Below, piece after piece: positions 17,508 through 25,081 of a stretch of 64,000 nt of DNA; position 1 is the first letter of the stretch; each line of letters starts with the position of its first letter. The notes under the pieces were generated by a model. It made no database searches and was not told the DNA's origin. It saw only the letters and a program-made list of their open reading frames with translations. The stretch spans positions 1-64,000 of the forward strand of contig CATXJC010000002.1 in assembly GCA_958369755.1 (NCBI GenBank), in the 5' to 3' direction. The position numbers were made by a program, and so were the translations under genes. The stretch comes from an uncultured Prevotella sp. GTDB lineage: Bacteria > Bacteroidota > Bacteroidia > Bacteroidales > Bacteroidaceae.

Positions 17508-18397
17508 TATATATGTACAAATCCCGCAGGACCATTCAGTCTCTGTCCTTTGGTTCTCACATATTTCAGGAACTCAACCACCACAGGGTTTTTGGGTTTA
17601 CCGGCAGTTACGAGATAGAGATACCGGGCTGGCGGTGCAGGATATTTTCCTTTGGCTATGGCATCCATCAGTTCATCCAGCGTATCATAGAATTTCTCAT
17701 CTGCATCCAGTTTTCCATTCCCATTTACGTCTATCGGAACAATGGCGATACCCTTCGTAGGCTTATGCGTCTTGTCGTTGTAGGCGTAACCGATGTTGTT
17801 GAATCCGATGCCGTTCACGTCCTTCTGCAGAGTCTCGGCAATGCCCGGATCTCCAAAGACTCCCGTTCCCTTCAGGTCTTCCTGCTTCTTTCCCAGAAAC
17901 GCAGCCCAGGTCTCGGCAGCACCACAGGCATCGCTTCGGGTGTAGACATTCAGCCGGGTCTTTCCCTCCCAAATCGCCGTAGCCTGCTTCTGGCTCAATC
18001 CCGTCTTCAACAATTCCCGATATACCGGATTGCTGGCGTTGATGGTTGCCACTACCGCATCTTTTGCCACAGCATACGCCAGGGCACCTTTCTCCTTCTC
18101 CTGCGGCTTCAGTTCTCGGCTCACCATCGCAATATCTACCTGGTCGGCAAGAACATCAGTAATACCCTTTCCGGCTCCACCAGTCGAGATATCGATATCC
18201 ACTTCGGGGTGAAGACGATGAAACTCATCTGCCCACTGTATCGCCAGCGGATAAAGGGCGAAAGCACCCGACAGCGTAATGTAACCACTCAGCACCTGCT
18301 TGCCGTCAGCACTACGTTTCACCTCTCCCCTACTTCCGCAACTCGCTAACAGTAAGGAGGTTCCTACTACTAAAATTCCTATGATTTTCTTTCTCAT
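17507..18397 (-). CDS. PstS-like oxyanion-binding lipoprotein
   Basis: A 296-aa periplasmic-binding lipoprotein (signal ending LLLASC, lipidated Cys20) of the PstS family. The family outline is visible: ITLSGAFALYP (N-terminal ligand loop), ISTGGAGKGI, VDIAMVSRELK, and YTRSDACGAAETW where phosphate-binding PstS proteins usually have RxxGSGT. Aligned by eye, the Ser and Thr ligands of that last loop are Cys and Ala here. It is divergent from the pstB-like sulfur operon and shares the GGTATTGCCC promoter element with it and with cysD. I infer a sulfate or related oxyanion receptor rather than a phosphate one; phosphate cannot be excluded. Confidence 0.85.
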   Translation of the reverse strand: MRKKIIGILVVGTSLLLASCGSRGEVKRSADGKQVLSGYITLSGAFALYPLAIQWADEFHRLHPEVDIDISTGGAGKGITDVLADQVDIAMVSRELKPQEKEKGALAYAVAKDAVVATINASNPVYRELLKTGLSQKQATAIWEGKTRLNVYTRSDACGAAETWAAFLGKKQEDLKGTGVFGDPGIAETLQKDVNGIGFNNIGYAYNDKTHKPTKGIAIVPIDVNGNGKLDADEKFYDTLDELMDAIAKGKYPAPPARYLYLVTAGKPKNPVVVEFLKYVRTKGQRLNGPAGFVHI

Positions 18398-18432
18398 ATC
18401 TATACCTTATTATATATATTACTAACTGGCTG

Positions 18433-18467
18433 CAAAGGTATAAAGATTATGCAGATGGGGCAATACC
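18433..18467 (-). promoter_or_regulatory. GGTATTGCCC-type promoter of the pstS-like gene
   Basis: On the minus strand GGTATTGCCC (18467 to 18458) is followed after 17 bp by TACCTTTG (18440 to 18433). The TTG inside the first element is the -33 box with a 20-bp spacer. Further GGTA cores on the same strand lie 24 and 46 bp upstream. Confidence 0.8.
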
Positions 18468-18521
18468 ACAATCGTACCATTCCCATATACCACATATAGG
18501 GTATGAAATTACCCCATATAA

Positions 18522-18556
18522 GGTATTGCCCAATAAGCAAAATCGTCGTACCTTTG
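18522..18556 (+). promoter_or_regulatory. GGTATTGCCC-type promoter of the pstB-hcy-sir-siroheme operon
   Basis: GGTATTGCCC (18522-18531), 17-bp gap, TACCTTTG (18549-18556). The layout is base-for-base the same as at the pstS-like and cysD promoters. A GGTA core also lies 22 bp upstream (18500). The leader to the pstB-like ATG is about 80 nt. Confidence 0.82.
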
Positions 18557-18592
18557 CAAACGAAAATAAGAAGTATAAACGCTGAGGATTAC

Positions 18593-18607
18593 ACCTTATT
18601 ATATATA
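18593..18607 (+). repeat. Shared ACCTTATTATATATA element, pstB leader copy
   Basis: ACCTTATTATATATA occurs here, at 18404-18418 next to the pstS-like start, and at 38403-38417 upstream of cysD. The copies here and at cysD match over ACACCTTATTATATATAGG. Confidence 0.55.
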
Positions 18608-18642
18608 GGGAGTATGAATCTTAAAATATAGGAGATTTAGAT

Positions 18643-19425
18643 ATGACTACAAAGTTTGTTCACAACAATCATGCACAGCTCGACACCAAGAACTTGAATG
18701 TATATATCAATGGTGCACAAATCTTGAAAGATGTAAATGTAAGTATTCCTAAGGGAAAGATTACTTGCATCATCGGTCCTTCCGGATGCGGCAAGTCTAC
18801 GCTTCTCCGTACCTTCAACCGATTGAACGACCGCGTGGAAGGTTTGAAGATGAATGGAGAGGTGAATCTCGGAGACAATAACATCCTCGAGGCAAGCAGC
18901 AGCAAACTCTCTGAAGTGCGCCGCAACATCGGTCTTGTTCCTCAGCGTCCATGCCCTCTCCCTATGAGCATCTACGACAATGTGGCTTATGGTTGCCGCA
19001 TCCATGGCATCCGCAACAAGAAGAAACTGGACAGCATCGTAGAGCATTATCTCAAGGCAGTAGGTCTCTGGGAGGAAGTGAAGGATAGACTGAAGAATCC
19101 GGCTTCAAAGTTGAGCGGCGGTCAGCAGCAGCGCCTCTGCCTGGCACGCAGCCTTGCCGTAGAGCCAAGTTATCTGCTTGCAGATGAGAGTACTTCCGCC
19201 CTCGACCCTATCAGCAGCAAGAAGGTGGAGCAGCTCTTCACCGAACTGAAGAAGGATTACAGCATCGTGATGGTAACCCACACCCTTCGCCAGGCTCTCC
19301 GTATCGCCGACCACGTCATCTTCATGTATCTGGGTGAGGTGATTGAAGAAGGAAGCGCTGAGGAAGTGTTCCATCATCCAAAGCACGAACTGACACAGGA
19401 ATATCTCAACGGCGCTTTCAGCTAA
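18643..19425 (+). CDS. PstB-like ABC transporter ATPase in the sulfur operon
   Basis: A 260-aa ATP-binding subunit of the phosphate-importer subfamily. It has Walker A GPSGCGKST (about residue 46), Q-loop VPQRPCPLPMSIYDNVAYG, signature LSGGQQQRLCLARSLAVEP, Walker B YLLADESTSALDP and the H-loop MVTHTLRQALRIADH. The whole length is typical of PstB. It heads an operon with a sulfur-carrier system, sulfite reductase and siroheme genes, and no phoU or permease is beside it. The matching permeases lie in the cysDNH operon at 41.8-43.5 kb. I infer that it powers sulfate or related oxyanion import. Confidence 0.9.
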   Translation: MTTKFVHNNHAQLDTKNLNVYINGAQILKDVNVSIPKGKITCIIGPSGCGKSTLLRTFNRLNDRVEGLKMNGEVNLGDNNILEASSSKLSEVRRNIGLVPQRPCPLPMSIYDNVAYGCRIHGIRNKKKLDSIVEHYLKAVGLWEEVKDRLKNPASKLSGGQQQRLCLARSLAVEPSYLLADESTSALDPISSKKVEQLFTELKKDYSIVMVTHTLRQALRIADHVIFMYLGEVIEEGSAEEVFHHPKHELTQEYLNGAFS

Positions 19426-19478
19426 GGAGACGGGGCATACAGTTAAAATGAATATAACAACATAAAATTGATAAGAAT

Positions 19479-19691
19479 ATGGCACAGATTATTGTAAACG
19501 ACGAAAAGCAGGAAGTATCTCTTCCTTTGACATTGGCAGAACTCATTAAAATCAACAAGGTGTTCCAGCCAGAGATGGTAACTATCCAGGTGAACGAGGA
19601 CTTTGCTGAGAAAGAAGACTATGAGAAGATTCAGCTCAAGGACGGCGACCATGTAGATTTCCTCTACTTCATGGGAGGAGGCGCCTGCTAA
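19479..19691 (+). CDS. hcyS: ThiS/HcyS-like sulfur-carrier protein with Gly-Gly-Gly-Ala-Cys end
   Basis: A 70-aa ubiquitin-fold protein (IIVNDEKQEVSLPLTLAELI, VTIQVNEDF, DGDHVDFLYFMGGGAC). Classical ThiS and MoaD end in Gly-Gly; this one has Ala-Cys beyond the glycines, so it cannot be activated until trimmed. A JAMM protease gene and an E1-like adenylyltransferase gene follow, and sulfite reductase comes next. This matches the HcyS (carrier)-HcyF (E1)-HcyD (JAMM) homocysteine pathway described in Wolinella succinogenes, where the carrier has an extra C-terminal residue. A thiamine role is unlikely, as no thi genes are nearby. The gene symbol is given by analogy. Confidence 0.82.
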   Translation: MAQIIVNDEKQEVSLPLTLAELIKINKVFQPEMVTIQVNEDFAEKEDYEKIQLKDGDHVDFLYFMGGGAC

Positions 19692-19833
19692 AAAAGTAAA
19701 CAAGTAGTACAATAAAAGGCTTATTAGGCAGTTCTTATATATAAGATTACGTCGGTCGTTGATGTACGTTTTTTGTATCGTTGACGCATTTAATAAGTTA
19801 CAGTATTCATCCATAAAAGAAATCAGAAACAAG

Positions 19834-20643
19834 ATGATAGATTTAACAGAAGAACAGATAGAGAGATACAGCCGCCACATCCTCCTTCAGGATGTAGGAC
19901 TCGAAGGTCAGGAGAAACTTCTCAATGCCAAGGTACTCATCGTAGGTGCCGGTGGCTTGGGCTCTCCAGTTGCCCTCTACCTCGCTGCAGCAGGTGTGGG
20001 ACATATCGGTATCGTGGATGCTGACGTGGTAGACCTCAGCAACCTGCAGCGCCAGGTGATTCATCAGACCAAGGACCTGGGTACTCCAAAAGTGGAGAGC
20101 GCCAAGGAGAAGATGATTGCCATCAATCCGGATGTGGAAGTGACCACTTATCACGACTTCCTCGATTCTCACAATGCCGAGGAAATCATCAAGCCATGGG
20201 ATTTCGTCATCGACGGAACAGACAACTTCCCAGTAAAGTTCCTTATCAATGATGCCTGCGTACGTCTGGGCAAAGCCTTCTCGCATGGCGGCATCCTGAG
20301 ATTCCAGGGACAGACCTTTACCCACTTGCCAGGCACAGCATGTTACCGCTGCTTCTTCAAGGAACCACCTCCAGCAGGCGCAGTTCCTACCTGTAGTCAG
20401 GCAGGCGTTCTGGGAGCCATTGCCGGTATGCTCGGAACCATTCAGGCAGCAGAGGCTTTGAAGTACTTCCTCGGTGTAGGCGAATTGCTCACCGACCGAT
20501 TGCTCACCTTCGATGCCAAGACGATGAACTTCCGCACCATCAAGGTGAAAAAGCGTGCATCCTGCGAAATCTGCGGCGACCACCCTACCATCGATCATCT
20601 CATCGATTACGAGCAGGCAGCCTGCGATTTGAAGCACCACTAA
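19834..20643 (+). CDS. hcyF: E1-like (ThiF/MoeB/HcyF) sulfur-carrier adenylyltransferase
   Basis: A 269-aa enzyme starting at the Met before IDLTEEQIERYSRHILLQD, the classical MoeB/ThiF opening; the frame runs 25 codons further upstream without support. It has the nucleotide-binding GAGGLGSPVALYLAAAGVG, IDGTDNFPVKFLIND, and two zinc-binding Cys pairs (CYRC and CEIC). The catalytic-type Cys lies in VPTCSQAGVLG. It adenylates the carrier C-terminal glycine so that sulfide can replace AMP. There is no rhodanese domain, consistent with direct use of sulfide from the neighbouring sulfite reductase. The 142-bp gap to the carrier gene contains a GTCGGTCGTTGATGTACG-type imperfect hairpin. Confidence 0.9.
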   Translation: MIDLTEEQIERYSRHILLQDVGLEGQEKLLNAKVLIVGAGGLGSPVALYLAAAGVGHIGIVDADVVDLSNLQRQVIHQTKDLGTPKVESAKEKMIAINPDVEVTTYHDFLDSHNAEEIIKPWDFVIDGTDNFPVKFLINDACVRLGKAFSHGGILRFQGQTFTHLPGTACYRCFFKEPPPAGAVPTCSQAGVLGAIAGMLGTIQAAEALKYFLGVGELLTDRLLTFDAKTMNFRTIKVKKRASCEICGDHPTIDHLIDYEQAACDLKHH

Positions 20644-20685
20644 GATTTAGTGATTATTTATTAGTGATTATTTTTGCTATAGCTT

Positions 20686-21084
20686 ATGAAGATTAACGAC
20701 GACGTAATCAAGGTTATTATCGAGCAAGCTAAGAAGGATGCGCCCATCGAGAGTTGCGGACTTCTGTTAGGCAAGGATGATGTGGTGACGGAAAGCTACT
20801 GGATGGAGAACATCGACCATAGCGAGGAGCATTTTTCCTTTGCTCCGAAAGACCAGTTTGCGGCTCTGAAATACGCCCGAAGCAAGGGCTTGAAGATTCT
20901 CGCCAACTGGCACAGTCACCCAGCATCGCCTTCCCGCCCATCGCAGGAAGACCTTCGGCTGGCTAACGATCCCAACATCCGTTATGCCATCCTCTCATTG
21001 CTCGACGGAAAGATTCACCTCAATTCATTCAAGGTTCAGAATGGAGAGGTGGTGGATAAGGAAGTTCACTTCGAAAGTGAATGA
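20686..21084 (+). CDS. hcyD: JAMM/MPN+ metalloprotease (Mec+/HcyD-like)
   Basis: A 132-aa zinc protease. The JAMM motif is complete: Glu in PIESCGLLLG (about residue 23) and HSHPASPSRPSQED (H-x-H-x7-S-x2-D, about residues 76-89). In HcyD/Mec+ systems the enzyme removes residues after the carrier's Gly-Gly and later releases the amino-acid product from the carrier. Here it fits the Ala-Cys tail of the carrier encoded two genes upstream. It lies 42 bp after the E1-like gene and 47 bp before the sulfite reductase gene. Confidence 0.9.
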   Translation: MKINDDVIKVIIEQAKKDAPIESCGLLLGKDDVVTESYWMENIDHSEEHFSFAPKDQFAALKYARSKGLKILANWHSHPASPSRPSQEDLRLANDPNIRYAILSLLDGKIHLNSFKVQNGEVVDKEVHFESE

Positions 21085-21131
21085 TGGGAATATTCAGATT
21101 CCCTTGAACAATTTTAAAACGATACAAGAAC

Positions 21132-23606
21132 ATGTACAGAATACCTTCTACATTAAATGGAGACTTGGACTATACCCAGTCACTCATCGACCAATTCAAG
21201 GCGGGCGAGATTCAGGCTGGTCAGTTGAAGTCGAACCGTGTACCTATGGGCATCTACGAGCAGCGCAAGAACCAGCACTATATGTTGCGTCTTCGCTGTG
21301 CCGGCGGTCTCGTCACCCCAGAGCAGCTTGCCAAGATTGCCTTTGTGGGTCACCAGCTCTCCACTTCGCATCTCCACGTTACCACCCGACAGGAGATTCA
21401 GATTCACAATGTTGATATCGAAGATGCCATTCCGGCTCTGAAGAAACTGGAAAAGGTGGGCATCTCCAGCGCAGGTGGCGGTGGAAACACCGTAAGAAAC
21501 ATGATGGTGGATGACCGGAGCGGACTCACTGCCGATGAGGAATTCGATGTCTATCCATACGTGGAGGAACTCACCTCCCGACTCATCGCCGAGAAAGATT
21601 CGTTCACGATGCCTAGAAAATACAAGGTGGCAATAGATACCAGTGTGGCTACAGCCAACTACTCCTACATCGCCGACCTGGGTCTGCAGGCACGTATTAA
21701 GGACGGACAGCGGGGATTCAGAGTACTCATCGCCGGTAGTGCCGCCAGCAACGCCCACACCGGTTGGGAAGTATTCGACTTCCTTCCAGAGAAGGATCTC
21801 TACCGTGCAGCCAAGGCTCTGAAAAACTGGTTCCATAAATACGGAAATAGAAGAAACCGCCACAAGGCACGCATGAGATACGTGTTCTACAAATACGGAA
21901 CAGAAGAAGCCAAGCGATTGTATCTCGAAGAGTTTGAGGAACTTAAGAAAGATGGTTCAATCGATTTCGAGGCTCCGGCATTGCCATTGGAACACCATAA
22001 GCCCAACTTCCCTCCACTTAAAGCTCCAACCGATTTTGAAACCTGGAAGCGCCGTTACGCCCACAAGCAGACCAATGCCGAGGGCTTGAAAGAGAACCTC
22101 TGGTATGCCTACATCCCATTGCGCCACGGCAACAACTCCACGGATTTCTTCGCAGAAGTAGCCGAATATCTGGGCAACTATGGCAACGATGTAATCCGCT
22201 TCACCAAGAAAGAGCAGATTCAAGTACGAAATATCCCAGAGGAATATCTCACCAACATCTACGCCTTCTTCAAGAAACTGGGCGTCTATCAGATAGATTA
22301 TCCTGTGGTGGTTACCAACCTCACCTGCTGTACGGGAGCCGATACCTGCCGCCTCGGCATCTGTTTGCCAAAGGGCGCCATCGACGGTATCGCCAAGCAA
22401 CTTCTCAATAGCAATCTGAACCTCGATGCCATTCCTGACTTCGAACTCCGCATGAACGGCTGTACCAACATCTGTGCGCTAGCCACCTGGGGAGATTTAG
22501 GATTCAGCGGACGTGTAGGACGAGTGGGCGATGACCCATATCCAGCCTACACCATCTGGCTTCCGGTAAAGGGCAAGCACGAGATTGACCTGCAGCAGGG
22601 TTATATCGCCGCCAAGAAGATTCCGGCATTTGTTGAAGATTATCTCCGTGATGTGATAGCCGAACAGGCCAACTATGCCGATTATTACGACTATGTGGCA
22701 AAGAGAGGCGTGAACATCGTGAAGGAACTGATTGCGAAATACAAGGAGGTGGCTCCGTATTCAGAAGAGCCTGATACCTTCTTCGATTTCGGAGATGACG
22801 AGAAGTTCTCGCTCATCAAATACGGTAAGGCAGAGTGTTCAGCCGGTCTCTTCGATATCATCGAAATCGACCAGGATACCATCAGAGAGAAGCGGAAGGA
22901 AGTGGAGCTATTAATGGGAAATATCCCGCAAGGCGTTCCGACAGATTTGCAATCCGACGGCAAGCAAGCAACAAGCAAGATAGAGAAACTTCTCCACGAT
23001 ATCGTTTTCTCCGAGAACCGAATGCTGCTCGTTACCCGTGGTCTCGACCCTCGTACCGATGAAGATGTATATAATGGATTTGAGAAGGAATTCATCGCTG
23101 CCGGCATCATCCCTCAGAAATTCAAGGTATTGACCGATAAGGCAAGAAACAACGAATCATTGATTGAGCAAAAGCCATTGATTGATGAACTCGCTGATTT
23201 GCTCAACGATCTCTATCAGAACATGGACGATTCGCTCCAGTTCAAACTTCCTGCAGAAAAGACTCCAGTAGAGCAGGTTGCTGAAGAAAAAACCGCCGAA
23301 GAAAAAGCTCCTGCAGAACAGGTTTCTGAAGAAAAAGCTCCAGCAGAGAAAGCCTCAGCTGCAGAAGAAACAGAAACCATTGTTCCGGATGTGAAGAAGG
23401 ATTTCCGAGGCGTGATGTGTCCGATGAACTTCGTGAAGACGAAGATTGCTCTCACCCCAATGCAGAGCGGACAGATTCTGGAGATTCTCCTCGACGACGG
23501 TGCTCCTATCGAGAACGTACCGGGAAGTGTGAAGAACGAGGGCCATACCATCCTCTCTACCGAGAAAGTAGAAAACTACTGGAAGGTTCTCATCAAAAAG
23601 AAATAA
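21132..23606 (+). CDS. Sulfite reductase (siroheme/4Fe-4S) fused to a C-terminal TusA-like domain
   Basis: An 824-aa multidomain protein. Residues 1 to about 540 form a siroheme-dependent nitrite/sulfite reductase with both ferredoxin-like halves. The 4Fe-4S/siroheme cysteines are CTGADTC (C-x5-C, near 399) and CTNIC (C-x3-C, near 443). A helical region of unclear function follows (about 560-710; HEPN-like in appearance), then a Glu/Ala/Lys/Pro repeat linker (about 712-752; EEKAPAEQVSEEKAPAEK), and finally a TusA/SirA-type fold with FRGVMCPMNFVKTK (Cys-Pro near 762). TusA Cys carries persulfide. The fusion suggests that sulfide produced by reduction is handed on by protein-bound sulfur. Six-electron donors such as ferredoxin are not encoded in the window. 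Confidence 0.9.
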   Translation: MYRIPSTLNGDLDYTQSLIDQFKAGEIQAGQLKSNRVPMGIYEQRKNQHYMLRLRCAGGLVTPEQLAKIAFVGHQLSTSHLHVTTRQEIQIHNVDIEDAIPALKKLEKVGISSAGGGGNTVRNMMVDDRSGLTADEEFDVYPYVEELTSRLIAEKDSFTMPRKYKVAIDTSVATANYSYIADLGLQARIKDGQRGFRVLIAGSAASNAHTGWEVFDFLPEKDLYRAAKALKNWFHKYGNRRNRHKARMRYVFYKYGTEEAKRLYLEEFEELKKDGSIDFEAPALPLEHHKPNFPPLKAPTDFETWKRRYAHKQTNAEGLKENLWYAYIPLRHGNNSTDFFAEVAEYLGNYGNDVIRFTKKEQIQVRNIPEEYLTNIYAFFKKLGVYQIDYPVVVTNLTCCTGADTCRLGICLPKGAIDGIAKQLLNSNLNLDAIPDFELRMNGCTNICALATWGDLGFSGRVGRVGDDPYPAYTIWLPVKGKHEIDLQQGYIAAKKIPAFVEDYLRDVIAEQANYADYYDYVAKRGVNIVKELIAKYKEVAPYSEEPDTFFDFGDDEKFSLIKYGKAECSAGLFDIIEIDQDTIREKRKEVELLMGNIPQGVPTDLQSDGKQATSKIEKLLHDIVFSENRMLLVTRGLDPRTDEDVYNGFEKEFIAAGIIPQKFKVLTDKARNNESLIEQKPLIDELADLLNDLYQNMDDSLQFKLPAEKTPVEQVAEEKTAEEKAPAEQVSEEKAPAEKASAAEETETIVPDVKKDFRGVMCPMNFVKTKIALTPMQSGQILEILLDDGAPIENVPGSVKNEGHTILSTEKVENYWKVLIKKK
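22921..22976 (+). repeat. Possible small in-frame insert in the sulfite reductase gene
   Basis: The encoded stretch NIPQGVPTDLQSDGKQATS looks like a short dispersed insert: GVPTDLQS-type peptides recur in unrelated Bacteroidota proteins in my recollection. It lies in a loop between helices of the C-terminal region and keeps the frame. Not verified by search. Confidence 0.3.
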
Positions 23607-23624
23607 AATTCAATCTATGTCTAA

Positions 23625-24080
23625 ATGGACTATCTTCCTATAACGATTAAAATCGTCTCCGCCAACATACTCATCGTTGGCGGAGGGAAGGTAGCGACCC
23701 ACAAGGCTCAGATTCTCGCACGCTTCACCGACCAAGCTACGGTGGTGGCACCAGAGATTACAGATGAGCTCAAGGCACTACCCTTCCAAACAAAAGAGAA
23801 GGCTTTCGAGCCTAGCGACCTGGATGGCGTGCAACTCCTCTTCGTCTGTACGGGCGACCATGAGTTGAACCATCAGATTAAACTGCTCGCAGCCGAACGG
23901 CATATCCTGACCAGTGTCTGCGATGATCCGGCACAGTGTGATTTCATCTCGCCCGCCATCTATCGCAACGACAACCTCACCATTGCCGTGGGAAGCGATT
24001 CGAGGGATGTGAAACGAAGCATCCGAGTAAGAAACAGAATAAAAGAGTTGATAGAAAATGATACATTACAAATCGATTGA
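23625..24080 (+). CDS. Precorrin-2 dehydrogenase / sirohydrochlorin ferrochelatase (Met8/CysG N-domain)
   Basis: A 151-aa protein with the NAD-binding IVGGGKVATHKAQILARF and the CysG N-terminal-domain pattern VCDDPAQCDFISPAIYRNDNLTIAVGS, where the aspartates serve both oxidation and chelation. It turns precorrin-2 into siroheme, the cofactor of the sulfite reductase 18 bp upstream. It lacks the methyltransferase half of CysG; that activity is in the HemC-CobA-HemD fusion downstream. Its 3' end overlaps hemA by 23 bp. It is short for the family (Met8 is about 270 aa), missing the C-terminal helical dimerisation part. Confidence 0.88.
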   Translation: MDYLPITIKIVSANILIVGGGKVATHKAQILARFTDQATVVAPEITDELKALPFQTKEKAFEPSDLDGVQLLFVCTGDHELNHQIKLLAAERHILTSVCDDPAQCDFISPAIYRNDNLTIAVGSDSRDVKRSIRVRNRIKELIENDTLQID

Positions 24081-25044
24081 CCAAAGCCAGTTCGCTGAAG
24101 GAACCGACATCAAGGAGCAGGAAAGAGTCTTCGATGATTTTCTACAAGATACACTCTTGGAAATACAAGGAAGTCATATCAACAAGACAAACAGAATTCC
24201 CCATCATGTTCATATCAGCAGCCAGCCCGATGAGGAAGTTCCTTATATCTTCCTGAAGACGTGCAACCGCAGCGAGATATACTACGGCGAAGGCGAAGTT
24301 CCCGATGAGGTAGCCCGCCATCTCTTCCGTGTAGTATCGGGCCTGGAATCAGCCATCGTTGGCGAAAGAGCCGTTCAGGGACAGGTAAAGGAAGCATACT
24401 ATACCGCCAAGGCTCAGCGCCCGTTGACCGCCGAACTCCATCGCCTTTTCCAAAGCGCATTGCAGGTTGGCAAGCGGGTTCGCAACGAAACCGAGATTTC
24501 TCATGGTGCCGTATCCCATAGTCTTGCAGCTCTCGAGATTATTGAATCTTTGGGGAATGTAAATTTAAGGAACGCGAGAATCACGATTATCGGTGTCAAC
24601 AAACTGACTGCCGACATTCTGAAGTTTCTCCAGAACAAGGGAGCCAAGATGGTGTTCCTCGCCAACCGCAGTCAGATCAAGGCACATTACCTTGCCGATC
24701 CGCTCGGTATCAAGGTATATACGCTGGATGAGAAGCAGGAGTTCCTGGAACAGACCGATATCCTCATCAGCGCCACCTCAGCCCCTCATCTCATCATCCG
24801 CAAGGAAGACATCCCAGAGCAGAAGCAGTTGCTCGCCATCGACCTCGCCTTCCCCCGCGACATCGATTCCCGCCTCAGCGAACTCCCCAACGTCCAGCTC
24901 TACAACATCAGAGACGTGGAGAAGAAAGTGCGTGAGAACATCGAAGTGAGAGGAGCCGAAGTGGAGAAAGCAGAAGCCATCATCGAAGAAGAGATTCAGG
25001 AGATGCAGGAGGCTTTGGAAAGGAGAAAGAAATATATTTCATAA
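24058..25044 (+). CDS. hemA: Glutamyl-tRNA reductase, short form
   Basis: A 328-aa enzyme that reduces Glu-tRNA-Glu to glutamate-1-semialdehyde, the first step of tetrapyrrole synthesis. The catalytic Cys is in FLKTCNRSEIYYGEG (near residue 69), with GERAVQGQVKEAY and a nucleotide-binding region (ARITIIGVNKLTADILKFL). Standard enzymes are 400-430 aa; this one ends shortly after the spinal helix (EALERRKKYIS), so the C-terminal dimerisation domain is mostly absent. It overlaps the preceding gene by 23 bp, indicating coupled translation. No heme-pathway late genes are near, so it serves siroheme here. Confidence 0.9.
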   Translation: MIHYKSIDQSQFAEGTDIKEQERVFDDFLQDTLLEIQGSHINKTNRIPHHVHISSQPDEEVPYIFLKTCNRSEIYYGEGEVPDEVARHLFRVVSGLESAIVGERAVQGQVKEAYYTAKAQRPLTAELHRLFQSALQVGKRVRNETEISHGAVSHSLAALEIIESLGNVNLRNARITIIGVNKLTADILKFLQNKGAKMVFLANRSQIKAHYLADPLGIKVYTLDEKQEFLEQTDILISATSAPHLIIRKEDIPEQKQLLAIDLAFPRDIDSRLSELPNVQLYNIRDVEKKVRENIEVRGAEVEKAEAIIEEEIQEMQEALERRKKYIS

Positions 25045-25081
25045 TAATTTTATTCATAAACTTAACCGACATTTTTAAAAG

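Noticed and set aside
18643..19425. Phosphate-regulon assignment from the PstB similarity alone
   Set aside because: Genomic context and promoter sharing with cysD argue for sulfur; kept only as an alternative in the transporter finding.
19479..21084. Thiamine or molybdopterin sulfur-transfer operon
   Set aside because: No thiG, thiH, thiE, moaE or moaA is nearby, the carrier has an Ala-Cys tail, and a JAMM protease and sulfite reductase are adjacent, which fits thiocarboxylate amino-acid synthesis better.
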